Assembly: GCA_017622255.1 (NCBI GenBank)
Contig: JAGARL010000205.1
Location: 1-7,243, forward strand
Direction of reading: 5' to 3'
From: Methanocorpusculum sp.
GTDB taxonomy: Archaea; Halobacteriota; Methanomicrobia; Methanomicrobiales; Methanocorpusculaceae
DNA length: 7,243 nucleotides
Below the pieces are notes generated by a model. That model was given only the letters and a program-made list of their open reading frames with translations, did not search any database and was not told the DNA's origin. The position numbers were made by a program, and so were the translations under genes. Below are positions 1-5,383 of this stretch, piece after piece (position 1 is the stretch's first letter; every line of letters begins with the position of its first letter).

Positions 1-968
1 AGTAACGGCGGGACAACGTTGACGGCAAGTTTCTGTTTCGGTTCGGCAAACTTTGCAAGTTCGATACCGTTGGTGACGTTTCCCACACGGGTATGTGCTT
101 TGTTGCTCTGTACGTCAGAGGTGTAGATGTAAATAGCACCGGAACCTTTGCCGGCGGTTCTTGCGGTCACCACTCCTTCACGCCGGGGCTTCTGCAGTTC
201 CTGCGGAACGTACAGTTTTCCTTCCGCATGGTCTCTGATATAAGTGGATGCGGAACGGTCGATGTCAAATGTTCTGTCGCGCAGGCGGAAGAGCATATGA
301 TCAACCGATTCTGCGGCATGAGTGGAGATTTCCTCATGGTTTTCCCGGTATCCCTCTGCGGTAATGGTGAGGGTGGAGAAAATCTGCATGCCGTCTTCGA
401 CTTCATGGGAGAGGTCGGTTACCGCTTCGGCATCGCTTGCATCAATGCTGGAGAAGACCTGCTCGATTTTGGTGATGCGGTCGCCGTTTTTCCAGCGGTT
501 CATGATACCGAGACCAAAGATGACTTTTCCAATGACGCCGCCGTCTTTGGCTGCTCCATGGTCTGCTTTGTGCTCGGTTCTGCAGAACATCAGATATGCC
601 GTCTTTGCGTCATATCCTCCGCATCCAAGGCAGACATCACCTCTTGCGTAGCGGTGTTCCTCTACAGCAGGTACGAAGTCCGCTGCAAACGGTCCAAACG
701 CTGCGGCATTCTTGTCTTCGAAGTGAACGCGGAGCGACTCCACGCTGTCTTCGGCAATCGGGAAGGATACACCTTTGGCAACCTCTACCACGATATCTCC
801 GGCTGTTGTTTTCAGCCGCAGGTGCGAGGTTTTCTCCTTCGAGACACTGCCCGGCTTTAAGAGAACAACGGTCGCTCCTGCCGGATGGCCGGGCAGAAGC
901 GCAGAAAGGGTTGTTCCTGCCGGAACAGTTCTGGTCTCACCGTTTACGATGATGCGGATATCTGTCAT
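1..968 (-). CDS. mmp3: Methanogenesis marker protein 3 (Mmp3, UPF0288 family), 3'-truncated by window edge
   Basis: I translated this myself: 322 codons from an ATG at 968-966 are open to the left edge, so the C-terminus is missing. Residues about 4-25 (IRIIVNGETRTVPAGTTLSA) look like a ThiS-like beta-grasp segment. A cysteine-containing block follows with C113, C116 (GCGGYD) and C129, just after an FGPF motif at 91-94. The last ~45 visible residues (IYIYTSDV, HTRVGNV, GIELAKFA) read like the core of a cyclophilin-type prolyl isomerase fold. This matches the methanogen-specific Mmp3 family. From the literature as I know it, Mmp3 is part of the ATP-driven methyl-coenzyme M reductase activation complex with McrC, Mmp7, Mmp17 and component A2. 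That fits its place three bases after atwA. The ribosome-binding site GAGATG (980-975) is formed by the last two sense codons of atwA. Family call is firm; isomerase activity is not implied. Confidence 0.9.
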   Translation of the reverse strand, partial: MTDIRIIVNGETRTVPAGTTLSALLPGHPAGATVVLLKPGSVSKEKTSHLRLKTTAGDIVVEVAKGVSFPIAEDSVESLRVHFEDKNAAAFGPFAADFVPAVEEHRYARGDVCLGCGGYDAKTAYLMFCRTEHKADHGAAKDGGVIGKVIFGLGIMNRWKNGDRITKIEQVFSSIDASDAEAVTDLSHEVEDGMQIFSTLTITAEGYRENHEEISTHAAESVDHMLFRLRDRTFDIDRSASTYIRDHAEGKLYVPQELQKPRREGVVTARTAGKGSGAIYIYTSDVQSNKAHTRVGNVTNGIELAKFAEPKQKLAVNVVPPL

Positions 969-971
969 GAG

Positions 972-2741
972 TTACATCTCAAACATTTCTTCAGTAGACT
1001 TGTGGAGGGCGTTTTCATCCTCCTCAGCTTCGGGTGCGCCTCCGGCTAAGGTTGCTTTCTTTGCAACGCCGGCTTCTACTCTCTGGCGCTCGGCAGTAAC
1101 AGCTTCTTTCATGATGATAAGCTCTGCCTCGGAGAGTTCTGCTAAGACTTTGTCGGTTTCTCCAATAGCGACGATTTCTCCGTTTCTCATGAACATACAG
1201 CGGTCGCAGACATCACGGACAAACTCCATATCGTGGGAAACAATAAGGAAGGTTTCATCCATTTCCTCTCTGGCGTGCATGATGGAGTGCTTGACGTCGA
1301 TTTTGGTAATCGGGTCCATCGTTCCGGTCGGCTCGTCAAGGAGGATGATTCTCGGCTCACGGATTAAGACCTGTGCTAAGGCAACACGGTGCTTTTCTCC
1401 TTCGGAGAGGGTGGATGGGTAACGGTTTAAGACGTCCTTTGCCTTCTTGTCGGTGAATCCTGCCATCTTTAAGGTAATCATTGCCTTACGGGTGGCAAGC
1501 TCTTTGGGGAACTCGAGGCCGATGGCGTCGGTTAAGTTGTCGATGACGGTTCTGTGCGGGTATAAGTCGTATTCCTGGTGGAGAAGGCTGATGTACTGCT
1601 TTGCACGGCCTCTGAACTGGAATCCCGGCTTTTTCATGTCAATCCACTCGTCACCGACGCGGACGGTAAGGCTTCCCTTTGTCGGTTCGTAGATTCCGGC
1701 AATCATCTTGGAAAGCGTGGTCTTTCCTCCACCGGAAACACCGATGATTCCGAAGATTTCGCGCTCGTTAATCTCGAAGGAGACGTCGTTTACTGCGTTG
1801 ATGACTCCGCGGTCGACGGCAACGAACTTCTTTAAGAGGTGGTCTGCCTTGATAATCGGCTGTCCGACATCGAGTGCTACATACTCGCCGTCGTCGTGGT
1901 AGTCCTTCATGAACTCGGCAACGATTTCCTCCGGCGTTCCGACTTTGGTAATCTTTCCATCGTCTAAGAGGACGGCACGGTCACAGGCTTCTTCTAATAC
2001 CTGGGAGAAGTGGGAGGTGATAATCATTCCCATGCCTTCTCTGTGTGCGGCCTGTTTTAAAAGGTCGTGGACAATGTTTGCGGTTTTCGGGTCAAGCGTT
2101 CCGGTCGGCTCATCTGCACAGAGGAAAAGCGGCTCTCTTGCAAGCTGACGGGCAAGAACTACACGCTGCTTTTCTCCGCCGGATAAGTCGCGGGCAACGT
2201 GCGTCATACGGTGGGTTAAGCGGACTTCTTCGAGTAAGTCTGCGGCTCTGTCGATTGCCTTTTCCGACGGGTATTTGATGTCGTCTAATGCACGGAGGAC
2301 ATTTTCGATAACGCGGTCATCTCCATAGAGCGCAAAGGTTCTCTGGAACATGAGCGCAGTTCTTTTCATGATGTCGGTCTTGAGTTTTTCGTTCTCCGGA
2401 TTCCAGAAGTCAACGTCAACGGCTTCTAAGACATCGCCGCAAACCGGGCACGGCGTTCCTGCTTTGCTCTGGAACTCGATTTTTCCGCATTTTGCACAGC
2501 GGGAGACGTGATAGATAATCTGACCGGAGGTTGGTGCGTTGTCAATACCGCGGATTAAGTGAATAAGGACGGTTTTTCCGCATCCGCTTCTGCCGATAAC
2601 ACCGACGATTTCTCCTTCGGAGATTTCGAGGTTGATGTTATCGAGCACACGAATCATTGACTGATTTCCATCAGTCGCGACCCCGGATTCCGGGAAATCC
2701 ATACAGAGGTCTTTTATGGTAATAAATGGAGTGGCGGCCAT
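972..2741 (-). CDS. atwA: Methyl-coenzyme M reductase system component A2 (AtwA), twin ABC ATPase
   Basis: A soluble 589-residue protein with two ABC nucleotide-binding domains and no membrane segment. Domain 1: Walker A GRSGCGKT (50-57), Q-loop Q133, signature LSGGEKQR (186-193), Walker B ending D210-E211, switch H244. Domain 2: Walker A GVSGGGKT (334-341), Q389, signature LSEGEKHR (445-452), Walker B RIILLDE (464-470), switch H503. Domain 1 also carries a four-cysteine insertion (C82xxC85, C98xxC101) typical of a zinc ribbon. The acidic tail ends EEMFEM. Family knowledge: component A2 supplies ATP-driven conformational work for reductive activation of the nickel cofactor F430 in methyl-coenzyme M reductase. 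It is cytoplasmic and is not a transporter despite the ABC fold. The ATG at 2741 has an AAAGGA ribosome-binding site about 8 bases upstream. mmp3 follows after 3 bases and is presumably co-transcribed. Both ATP sites look intact. Confidence 0.96.
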   Translation of the reverse strand: MAATPFITIKDLCMDFPESGVATDGNQSMIRVLDNINLEISEGEIVGVIGRSGCGKTVLIHLIRGIDNAPTSGQIIYHVSRCAKCGKIEFQSKAGTPCPVCGDVLEAVDVDFWNPENEKLKTDIMKRTALMFQRTFALYGDDRVIENVLRALDDIKYPSEKAIDRAADLLEEVRLTHRMTHVARDLSGGEKQRVVLARQLAREPLFLCADEPTGTLDPKTANIVHDLLKQAAHREGMGMIITSHFSQVLEEACDRAVLLDDGKITKVGTPEEIVAEFMKDYHDDGEYVALDVGQPIIKADHLLKKFVAVDRGVINAVNDVSFEINEREIFGIIGVSGGGKTTLSKMIAGIYEPTKGSLTVRVGDEWIDMKKPGFQFRGRAKQYISLLHQEYDLYPHRTVIDNLTDAIGLEFPKELATRKAMITLKMAGFTDKKAKDVLNRYPSTLSEGEKHRVALAQVLIREPRIILLDEPTGTMDPITKIDVKHSIMHAREEMDETFLIVSHDMEFVRDVCDRCMFMRNGEIVAIGETDKVLAELSEAELIIMKEAVTAERQRVEAGVAKKATLAGGAPEAEEDENALHKSTEEMFEM

Positions 2742-2745
2742 TTTA

Positions 2746-2758
2746 CATTCCTTTGATA
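2746..2758 (-). promoter_or_regulatory. Ribosome-binding site of atwA
   Basis: Read on the minus strand, this stretch contains AAAGGA shortly before the ATG at 2741. An ATG directly upstream (within GGAATGTAA) is followed at once by a stop codon, so 2741 is the only sensible start. Confidence 0.6.
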
Positions 2759-2776
2759 ATGCTATACTTATTGGAC

Positions 2777-2825
2777 GTGAGTCAATATTATGGTTATCTT
2801 AAAAATCAGGACTCACACAGTGTGA
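2777..2825 (-). promoter_or_regulatory. Candidate atwA promoter with flanking inverted repeats
   Basis: Seen directly: GTGAGTC at 2777-2783 and its exact complement GACTCAC at 2810-2816 flank an AT-rich core of 26 bases. The distal arm merges into a perfect 13-base inverted repeat, TCACACAGTGTGA, at 2813-2825. On the minus strand the core holds two TATA-like stretches, ATAATATT (about 2785-2792) and TTTTTAAGAT (about 2797-2806). A TATA box centred near 2788 would start transcription near 2763 and give a leader of about 20 bases containing the AAAGGA site. That the repeats bind a regulator is inference. Confidence 0.4.
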
Positions 2826-2855
2826 TTGAAGAAAACGCGAAAAGAACCGCAATGG

Positions 2856-2889
2856 AAAACAAAAAAATCAAAAAAGTAAGCTGTCAGCT
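2856..2889 (-). terminator. Probable T-tract terminator of the HD-thiN-rps17e operon
   Basis: On the minus strand a small inverted repeat AGCTGACAGCT (2889-2879) is followed after three bases by T6, GA, T7, G, T4 (2875-2856). Oligo-T runs on the non-template strand are the usual archaeal termination signal. It lies about 135 bases past the rps17e stop codon and just before the atwA promoter, so it would separate the two units. An earlier T6 run at 2998-2993 could be a first, weaker stop point. Confidence 0.5.
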
Positions 2890-2904
2890 AATAATTCCAA
2901 ACAC

Positions 2905-2990
2905 CCAGCACCCCGCAGGCGTCGCGGGCATACGCCGAGAGACGCGAAACGGCTCAAGGTTTGAGCAAGCCTCCGGCTTGCGATGGGCGA
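2905..2990. other. GC-rich foldable intergenic patch of unknown role
   Basis: This part of the 282-base gap (2742-3023) is clearly more GC-rich than its A/T-rich flanks and is dense in inverted repeats. GCTCAA (2952-2957) pairs with TTGAGC (2961-2966). GCAAGCC (2965-2971) pairs with GGCTTGC (2975-2981) around a 3-base loop. CCCGC (2912-2916) pairs with GCGGG (2924-2928), and alternatively GGCGT (2918-2922) with ACGCC (2932-2936). The first two hairpins share bases 2965-2966 and cannot both form in full. It could be the structured 3' end of the S17e transcript, a small RNA, or a copy of a genome-dispersed intergenic repeat. I recognise no RNA family. Confidence 0.4.
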
Positions 2991-3023
2991 TGAAAAAATG
3001 TGTATTGAGTAGGTGTTGAATAT

Positions 3024-3218
3024 TTATCTGCGGCGCTGGCTGGTGTTAACCTTGCGGGTAATGTTGCCGGCGACGCGGTTTCTGATGGTCTTGCTCTGGA
3101 TAGTGGTGACTTCTGCAACAACCTTCTTGTTGTCGTCGAAGTTTCCGTTGAAGGAGTCTCTGTGCTGTTCTAAAAGGGCCTCGCCCATAGTCTTGATATA
3201 GCTTGGTTTAATTCCCAT
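3024..3218 (-). CDS. rps17e: 30S ribosomal protein S17e
   Basis: A 64-residue basic protein beginning MGIKPSYIKTMGEALLEQH. It matches archaeal S17e over its whole length, including DSFNGNFDDNK, the VVAEVTTI strand, RNRVAGNITRKVN and an Arg-rich tail. It is a small-subunit protein of archaeal and eukaryotic ribosomes with no bacterial counterpart, so it identifies the window as archaeal. Usual archaeal length is 60-70 residues, so it is complete. The start ATG at 3218 has a GAGG ribosome-binding site 8 bases upstream (minus strand). The ThiN-like gene ends 19 bases upstream, which makes S17e the last gene of a three-gene operon starting at 4292. Transcription probably ends in the T-tracts at 2998-2993 or 2875-2856. 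Confidence 0.97.
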   Translation of the reverse strand: MGIKPSYIKTMGEALLEQHRDSFNGNFDDNKKVVAEVTTIQSKTIRNRVAGNITRKVNTSQRRR

Positions 3219-3237
3219 GATATATGCCTCAAATGCT

Positions 3238-3741
3238 CTATAATGTTAGTCGCTCCGATATGATAAGGATTCTGTTTGCAACATCCTCCGGCGTCTCGCC
3301 GAAAATGTAGATACAGCCGCCGTATGTCGGCTCATTTTGCGCAACAACGGCTGCTGGAACGCCTTCTTTGCAGAGGAACGCAATTCCCCATTCCATCGTC
3401 GAAATGCCTTTCGGGAACTTTTCCGCGTCGTATTCCTCCACGTCCTGCAGAAGCTCGCGCACAGTTTCTGCGATATCCTCATTCAGTCTGATGCATCCAA
3501 CCGAGCGCATATCCGGATTAAAGCGGCGCGCGGTAAGAATTACGCGGACAACCGGCTCGTCAATGCCGAACCCTACACTTCCCTCACGGGCAACAGCGAC
3601 TTTTTTCTGGTCGAGCGCATCCTCTAACGCATAGGCTAAACTGATGCCTCCTTTTGGAATGATGTACCGGTTTGCCGCTTCCAGTTTGCCGGACGCTTTC
3701 TGGATACTGCGGAGAACCTCTGACTGCTGTTTTGCCGTCAT
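3238..3741 (-). CDS. Stand-alone ThiN-like domain protein, apparently lacking thiamine phosphate synthase residues
   Basis: A 167-residue soluble protein that aligns, by recognition, with the ThiN domain, the archaeal thiamine-phosphate synthase domain often fused to ThiD or to a DNA-binding domain (ThiR). Family landmarks present are the IPKGGISLAYAL segment (near residue 28), VVRVILTARRFNPDMRS (near 69-85), STMEWG (near 119) and a C-terminal GxxPEDVANRIL helix. The region where active ThiN enzymes carry a GRI arginine and a conserved histidine just before VAR is shortened here. It reads REGSVGFGIDEPVVR, with Glu-Pro where Arg/Ser-His is expected. I infer it is not a synthase of the usual type and may bind a thiamine-like ligand. 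The start is set by the TGATG overlap with the upstream HD gene; an in-frame TTG six bases further up is less likely. Family call good, function open. Confidence 0.75.
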   Translation of the reverse strand: MTAKQQSEVLRSIQKASGKLEAANRYIIPKGGISLAYALEDALDQKKVAVAREGSVGFGIDEPVVRVILTARRFNPDMRSVGCIRLNEDIAETVRELLQDVEEYDAEKFPKGISTMEWGIAFLCKEGVPAAVVAQNEPTYGGCIYIFGETPEDVANRILIISERLTL

Positions 3742-4292
3742 CAGCAAAGCCCCAGCTCATCTTTGATTGCCGTAATTTCTGCAATCGCGATTTCATACAT
3801 CCGCTCACGCGGGAGAAGAACGTCAGACATCGCGATTCTGCTGCGGTCGCATCCTGCCGCAAACGATGCCGCCTTGTACTTCTTGGTAACAGTTTTGGTG
3901 GAAACATCCGTTATCTTCCCGCCTTTCACATAGGCGCAGGCGATAACAAGTCCTGACACACTGTCTGCCGTCTGCAGGCAGATTTCCACCGGCGTTGTGT
4001 ACTCGCACTCATGAAGCATATGGTTGTGATAGCGAATCGGAAGCGCGATTTCATCTGAGATGCCGGCGGCTTTAAGAATCTCGTAGCCGACCTCTCCGTG
4101 CTTTTCCATATCCTCTTCGATTTCCTGGAAATCGATATCATGGAGGATGCCGATAAGTTCCCAGAGATTCTCATCCTCGCCTAACTCTTTTGCAAGTCCC
4201 TTCATCACCGCCGCTGTTGCAAGGCAGTGCCCCAGAAGGGATTCCGTTGTCACATGCTCTTTCAGGAGAGCAAGTGCTGCATTTCTATCCAT
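3741..4292 (-). CDS. HD-domain metal-dependent hydrolase
   Basis: A 183-residue soluble protein with the metal ligands of the HD superfamily: H22, the H51-D52 doublet in LIGILHDIDF, H65, H89/H91 in IRYHNHMLH, and D110 in LQTADSVSG. The layout resembles compact stand-alone HD hydrolases (HDIG-type, predicted hydrolase COG2316-like). These hydrolyse phosphate esters of nucleotides or other small molecules; the substrate here cannot be read from sequence. I chose the ATG at 4292 because the family pattern begins shortly after it. The open frame extends 34 codons further up, but that would run into the divergent gene at 4349. GGAG lies at 4310-4307 on the minus strand, rather far (14 bases) from the ATG. 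The stop overlaps the ThiN-like start (TGATG), so the two products are probably made together and may share a pathway. Confidence 0.88.
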   Translation of the reverse strand: MDRNAALALLKEHVTTESLLGHCLATAAVMKGLAKELGEDENLWELIGILHDIDFQEIEEDMEKHGEVGYEILKAAGISDEIALPIRYHNHMLHECEYTTPVEICLQTADSVSGLVIACAYVKGGKITDVSTKTVTKKYKAASFAAGCDRSRIAMSDVLLPRERMYEIAIAEITAIKDELGLC

Positions 4293-4348
4293 GATTATGT
4301 ATGGGACTCCAAAAGTGATAAAAGCCCGCACGATAAATATAATCCCAC
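4293..4348. promoter_or_regulatory. Divergent promoter region between the HD operon and the plus-strand genes
   Basis: The two divergent starts are 56 bases apart. On the minus strand, TTATATTTAT (about 4342-4333) is a good archaeal TATA box; a start about 25 bases on would fall near 4311, at the GGAG before the HD gene. On the plus strand, GATAAAAG (about 4317-4324) is spaced about right for transcription starting at or next to the ATG at 4349. That gene has no Shine-Dalgarno sequence, which suggests a leaderless transcript. The elements overlap, so the two promoters could interfere with each other. Confidence 0.45.
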
Positions 4349-4558
4349 ATGAGAAAAGACTGGATACTGGATATCGCGATTGGAATCTCTTCAATCTTCA
4401 TCTTCGCCGTAATGCTCCTCTACCTCCCGACCGTTCTGCCGGCTGCATTCGGCTACGTTGCCGCATTCTTAATCTTCGTTCTCTACTTAACCCTGATGGG
4501 ACTCTTTGTCATCAAGAGATTTGTCGGCGAGACACCGCAGAAGAAAGCAAAGAACTAA
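4349..4558 (+). CDS. Small membrane protein with two transmembrane helices, function unknown
   Basis: A 69-residue protein that I do not recognise. It has a short charged N-terminus (MRKDW), a hydrophobic helix at about residues 6-26, a tight Pro-containing turn (LPTVLPAAFG), a second helix at about 33-55, and a basic tail (KRFVGETPQKKAKN). Positive charge at both ends predicts a hairpin with both termini in the cytoplasm. No ribosome-binding site is visible; the transcript may be leaderless. The TraX-like gene begins 40 bases after its stop, with a T7 run (4574-4580) in between that could partly terminate transcription. The coding reading is supported by the clean hydrophobic pattern, the promoter position and the lack of any other gene here. 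A role with the neighbouring membrane protein is only a guess from location. Confidence 0.6.
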   Translation: MRKDWILDIAIGISSIFIFAVMLLYLPTVLPAAFGYVAAFLIFVLYLTLMGLFVIKRFVGETPQKKAKN

Positions 4559-4573
4559 AAAATACACAACATC

Positions 4574-4580
4574 TTTTTTT
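4574..4580 (+). terminator. T7 run, possible terminator or attenuation point
   Basis: Seven consecutive T residues sit 15 bases after the stop of the two-helix protein and before the ribosome-binding site of the TraX-like gene. Such a run could end part of the transcripts, making TraX expression lower than that of the small protein. No hairpin accompanies it. Confidence 0.3.
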
Positions 4581-4587
4581 CCGCAGC

Positions 4588-4592
4588 AGGAG
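4588..4592 (+). promoter_or_regulatory. Ribosome-binding site deciding the TraX-like start
   Basis: AGGAG lies six bases before the ATG at 4599. This favours the 249-residue product over a 31-codon upstream extension to 4506 that would overlap the preceding gene and adds only basic, non-conserved residues. Confidence 0.75.
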
Positions 4593-4598
4593 AACCGT

Positions 4599-5348
4599 AT
4601 GGCGTACCGCATTTCTTTTGAGACAACATCCGCATCACTGCATATCATCGCGATGTTCTGTATGCTCTGTGACCATCTCTGGGGAACAGTAATTCCCGGA
4701 AATGACTGGCTCACCTGCATAGGACGCTTAGCGCTTCCCATCTTCGCATTTCTCCTGGTCGAAGGATACTTCCACACCAAAAGCCTGAAAAAATATGCCG
4801 GCAGGCTGTTTGTCTTCGCCCTTCTTGCAGAAATTCCCTTCAACCTCATGATGGGAAGCAGTCTTTTCTACCCGATTCACCAGAATATTCTCTGGAGTTT
4901 CTTAATCGCTCTGGGGCTGATTCACCTAAACGAAAAGGCAAAAGCATCAGGGAAAATCAGCCTGCGGATTTTTACCGGATGCGCAACGGTTCTGCTCGGC
5001 GCAGTGATTGGTCTGCTTACCATGGTGGACTTCTATCATGCAGGAATCCTGACGGTTCTGGTCTTCTACTTCTTCCGCGGACGGAAGTGGTGGTGTCTTG
5101 CAGGACAGGTCATCTTCCTTGCCTACATCAACTTCGAACTCTTAGGCGGGCTTGTCTATGAGTTCTCGGTGTTTGGATTCCCGGTCTCCTTCGCACAGCA
5201 GGGCTTTGCTCTCCTTGCTCTCATTCCCCTCTGGCTCTACCGCGGAAAGCAGGGATACCACAGCAAAGCGTTTCAGTACTTCTGCTATGCGTTCTATCCG
5301 CTCCATATGCTCCTGCTCTATCTCCTCAGAATCCTGCTAATCTCATAG
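4599..5348 (+). CDS. TraX-family integral membrane protein (putative acyltransferase)
   Basis: A 249-residue polytopic membrane protein with the TraX family signature. Near the N-terminus SASLHIIAMFCMLCDHLWG contains the conserved D25-H26. Then come IGRLALPIFAFLLVEGYFHT (41-60, with R43, E55, H59), KKYAGRLFVFALLAEIPFN (64-82, with E78) and QN (95-96). D144 lies in MVDFYHAGIL, and the protein ends with YAFYPLHMLLLYLL, the usual YPxH final helix. I count roughly seven to eight hydrophobic helices. In the F plasmid, TraX is needed for N-terminal acetylation of pilin. Homologues outside conjugation systems are common in bacteria and occur in archaea, where substrates are unknown. No conjugation genes are visible here. 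A plausible role is acylation of a surface or envelope molecule, which is inference. The gene lies between a two-helix protein and mdh, all on the plus strand. Confidence 0.87.
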   Translation: MAYRISFETTSASLHIIAMFCMLCDHLWGTVIPGNDWLTCIGRLALPIFAFLLVEGYFHTKSLKKYAGRLFVFALLAEIPFNLMMGSSLFYPIHQNILWSFLIALGLIHLNEKAKASGKISLRIFTGCATVLLGAVIGLLTMVDFYHAGILTVLVFYFFRGRKWWCLAGQVIFLAYINFELLGGLVYEFSVFGFPVSFAQQGFALLALIPLWLYRGKQGYHSKAFQYFCYAFYPLHMLLLYLLRILLIS

Positions 5349-5383
5349 AGGTTGTTAAACCCTAAGAAAACCAATACTACTAT

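Noticed and set aside
93..860. 255-codon open frame on the plus strand
   Set aside because: It lies opposite mmp3, whose protein is recognisable along its length; the plus-strand product is Cys/Phe-rich and resembles no family.
2941..3000. Possible C/D box guide RNA (GCGATGA resembles a C box)
   Set aside because: No CTGA D box at suitable spacing and no C'/D' pair was found.
2726..3019. 97-codon plus-strand open frame covering most of the 2742-3023 gap
   Set aside because: It starts inside atwA, lacks a ribosome-binding site, passes through the T-tract and hairpin patch, and gives a low-complexity Lys/Asn-rich then Arg-rich product.
4293..4394. 34-codon upstream extension of the HD hydrolase
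   Set aside because: It would overlap the divergent gene at 4349 and cover the TATA-like elements; the conserved part begins after the ATG at 4292.
4506..4598. 31-codon upstream extension of the TraX-like protein
   Set aside because: It overlaps the preceding gene in another frame and is basic and unlike TraX; a good AGGAG precedes the ATG at 4599.
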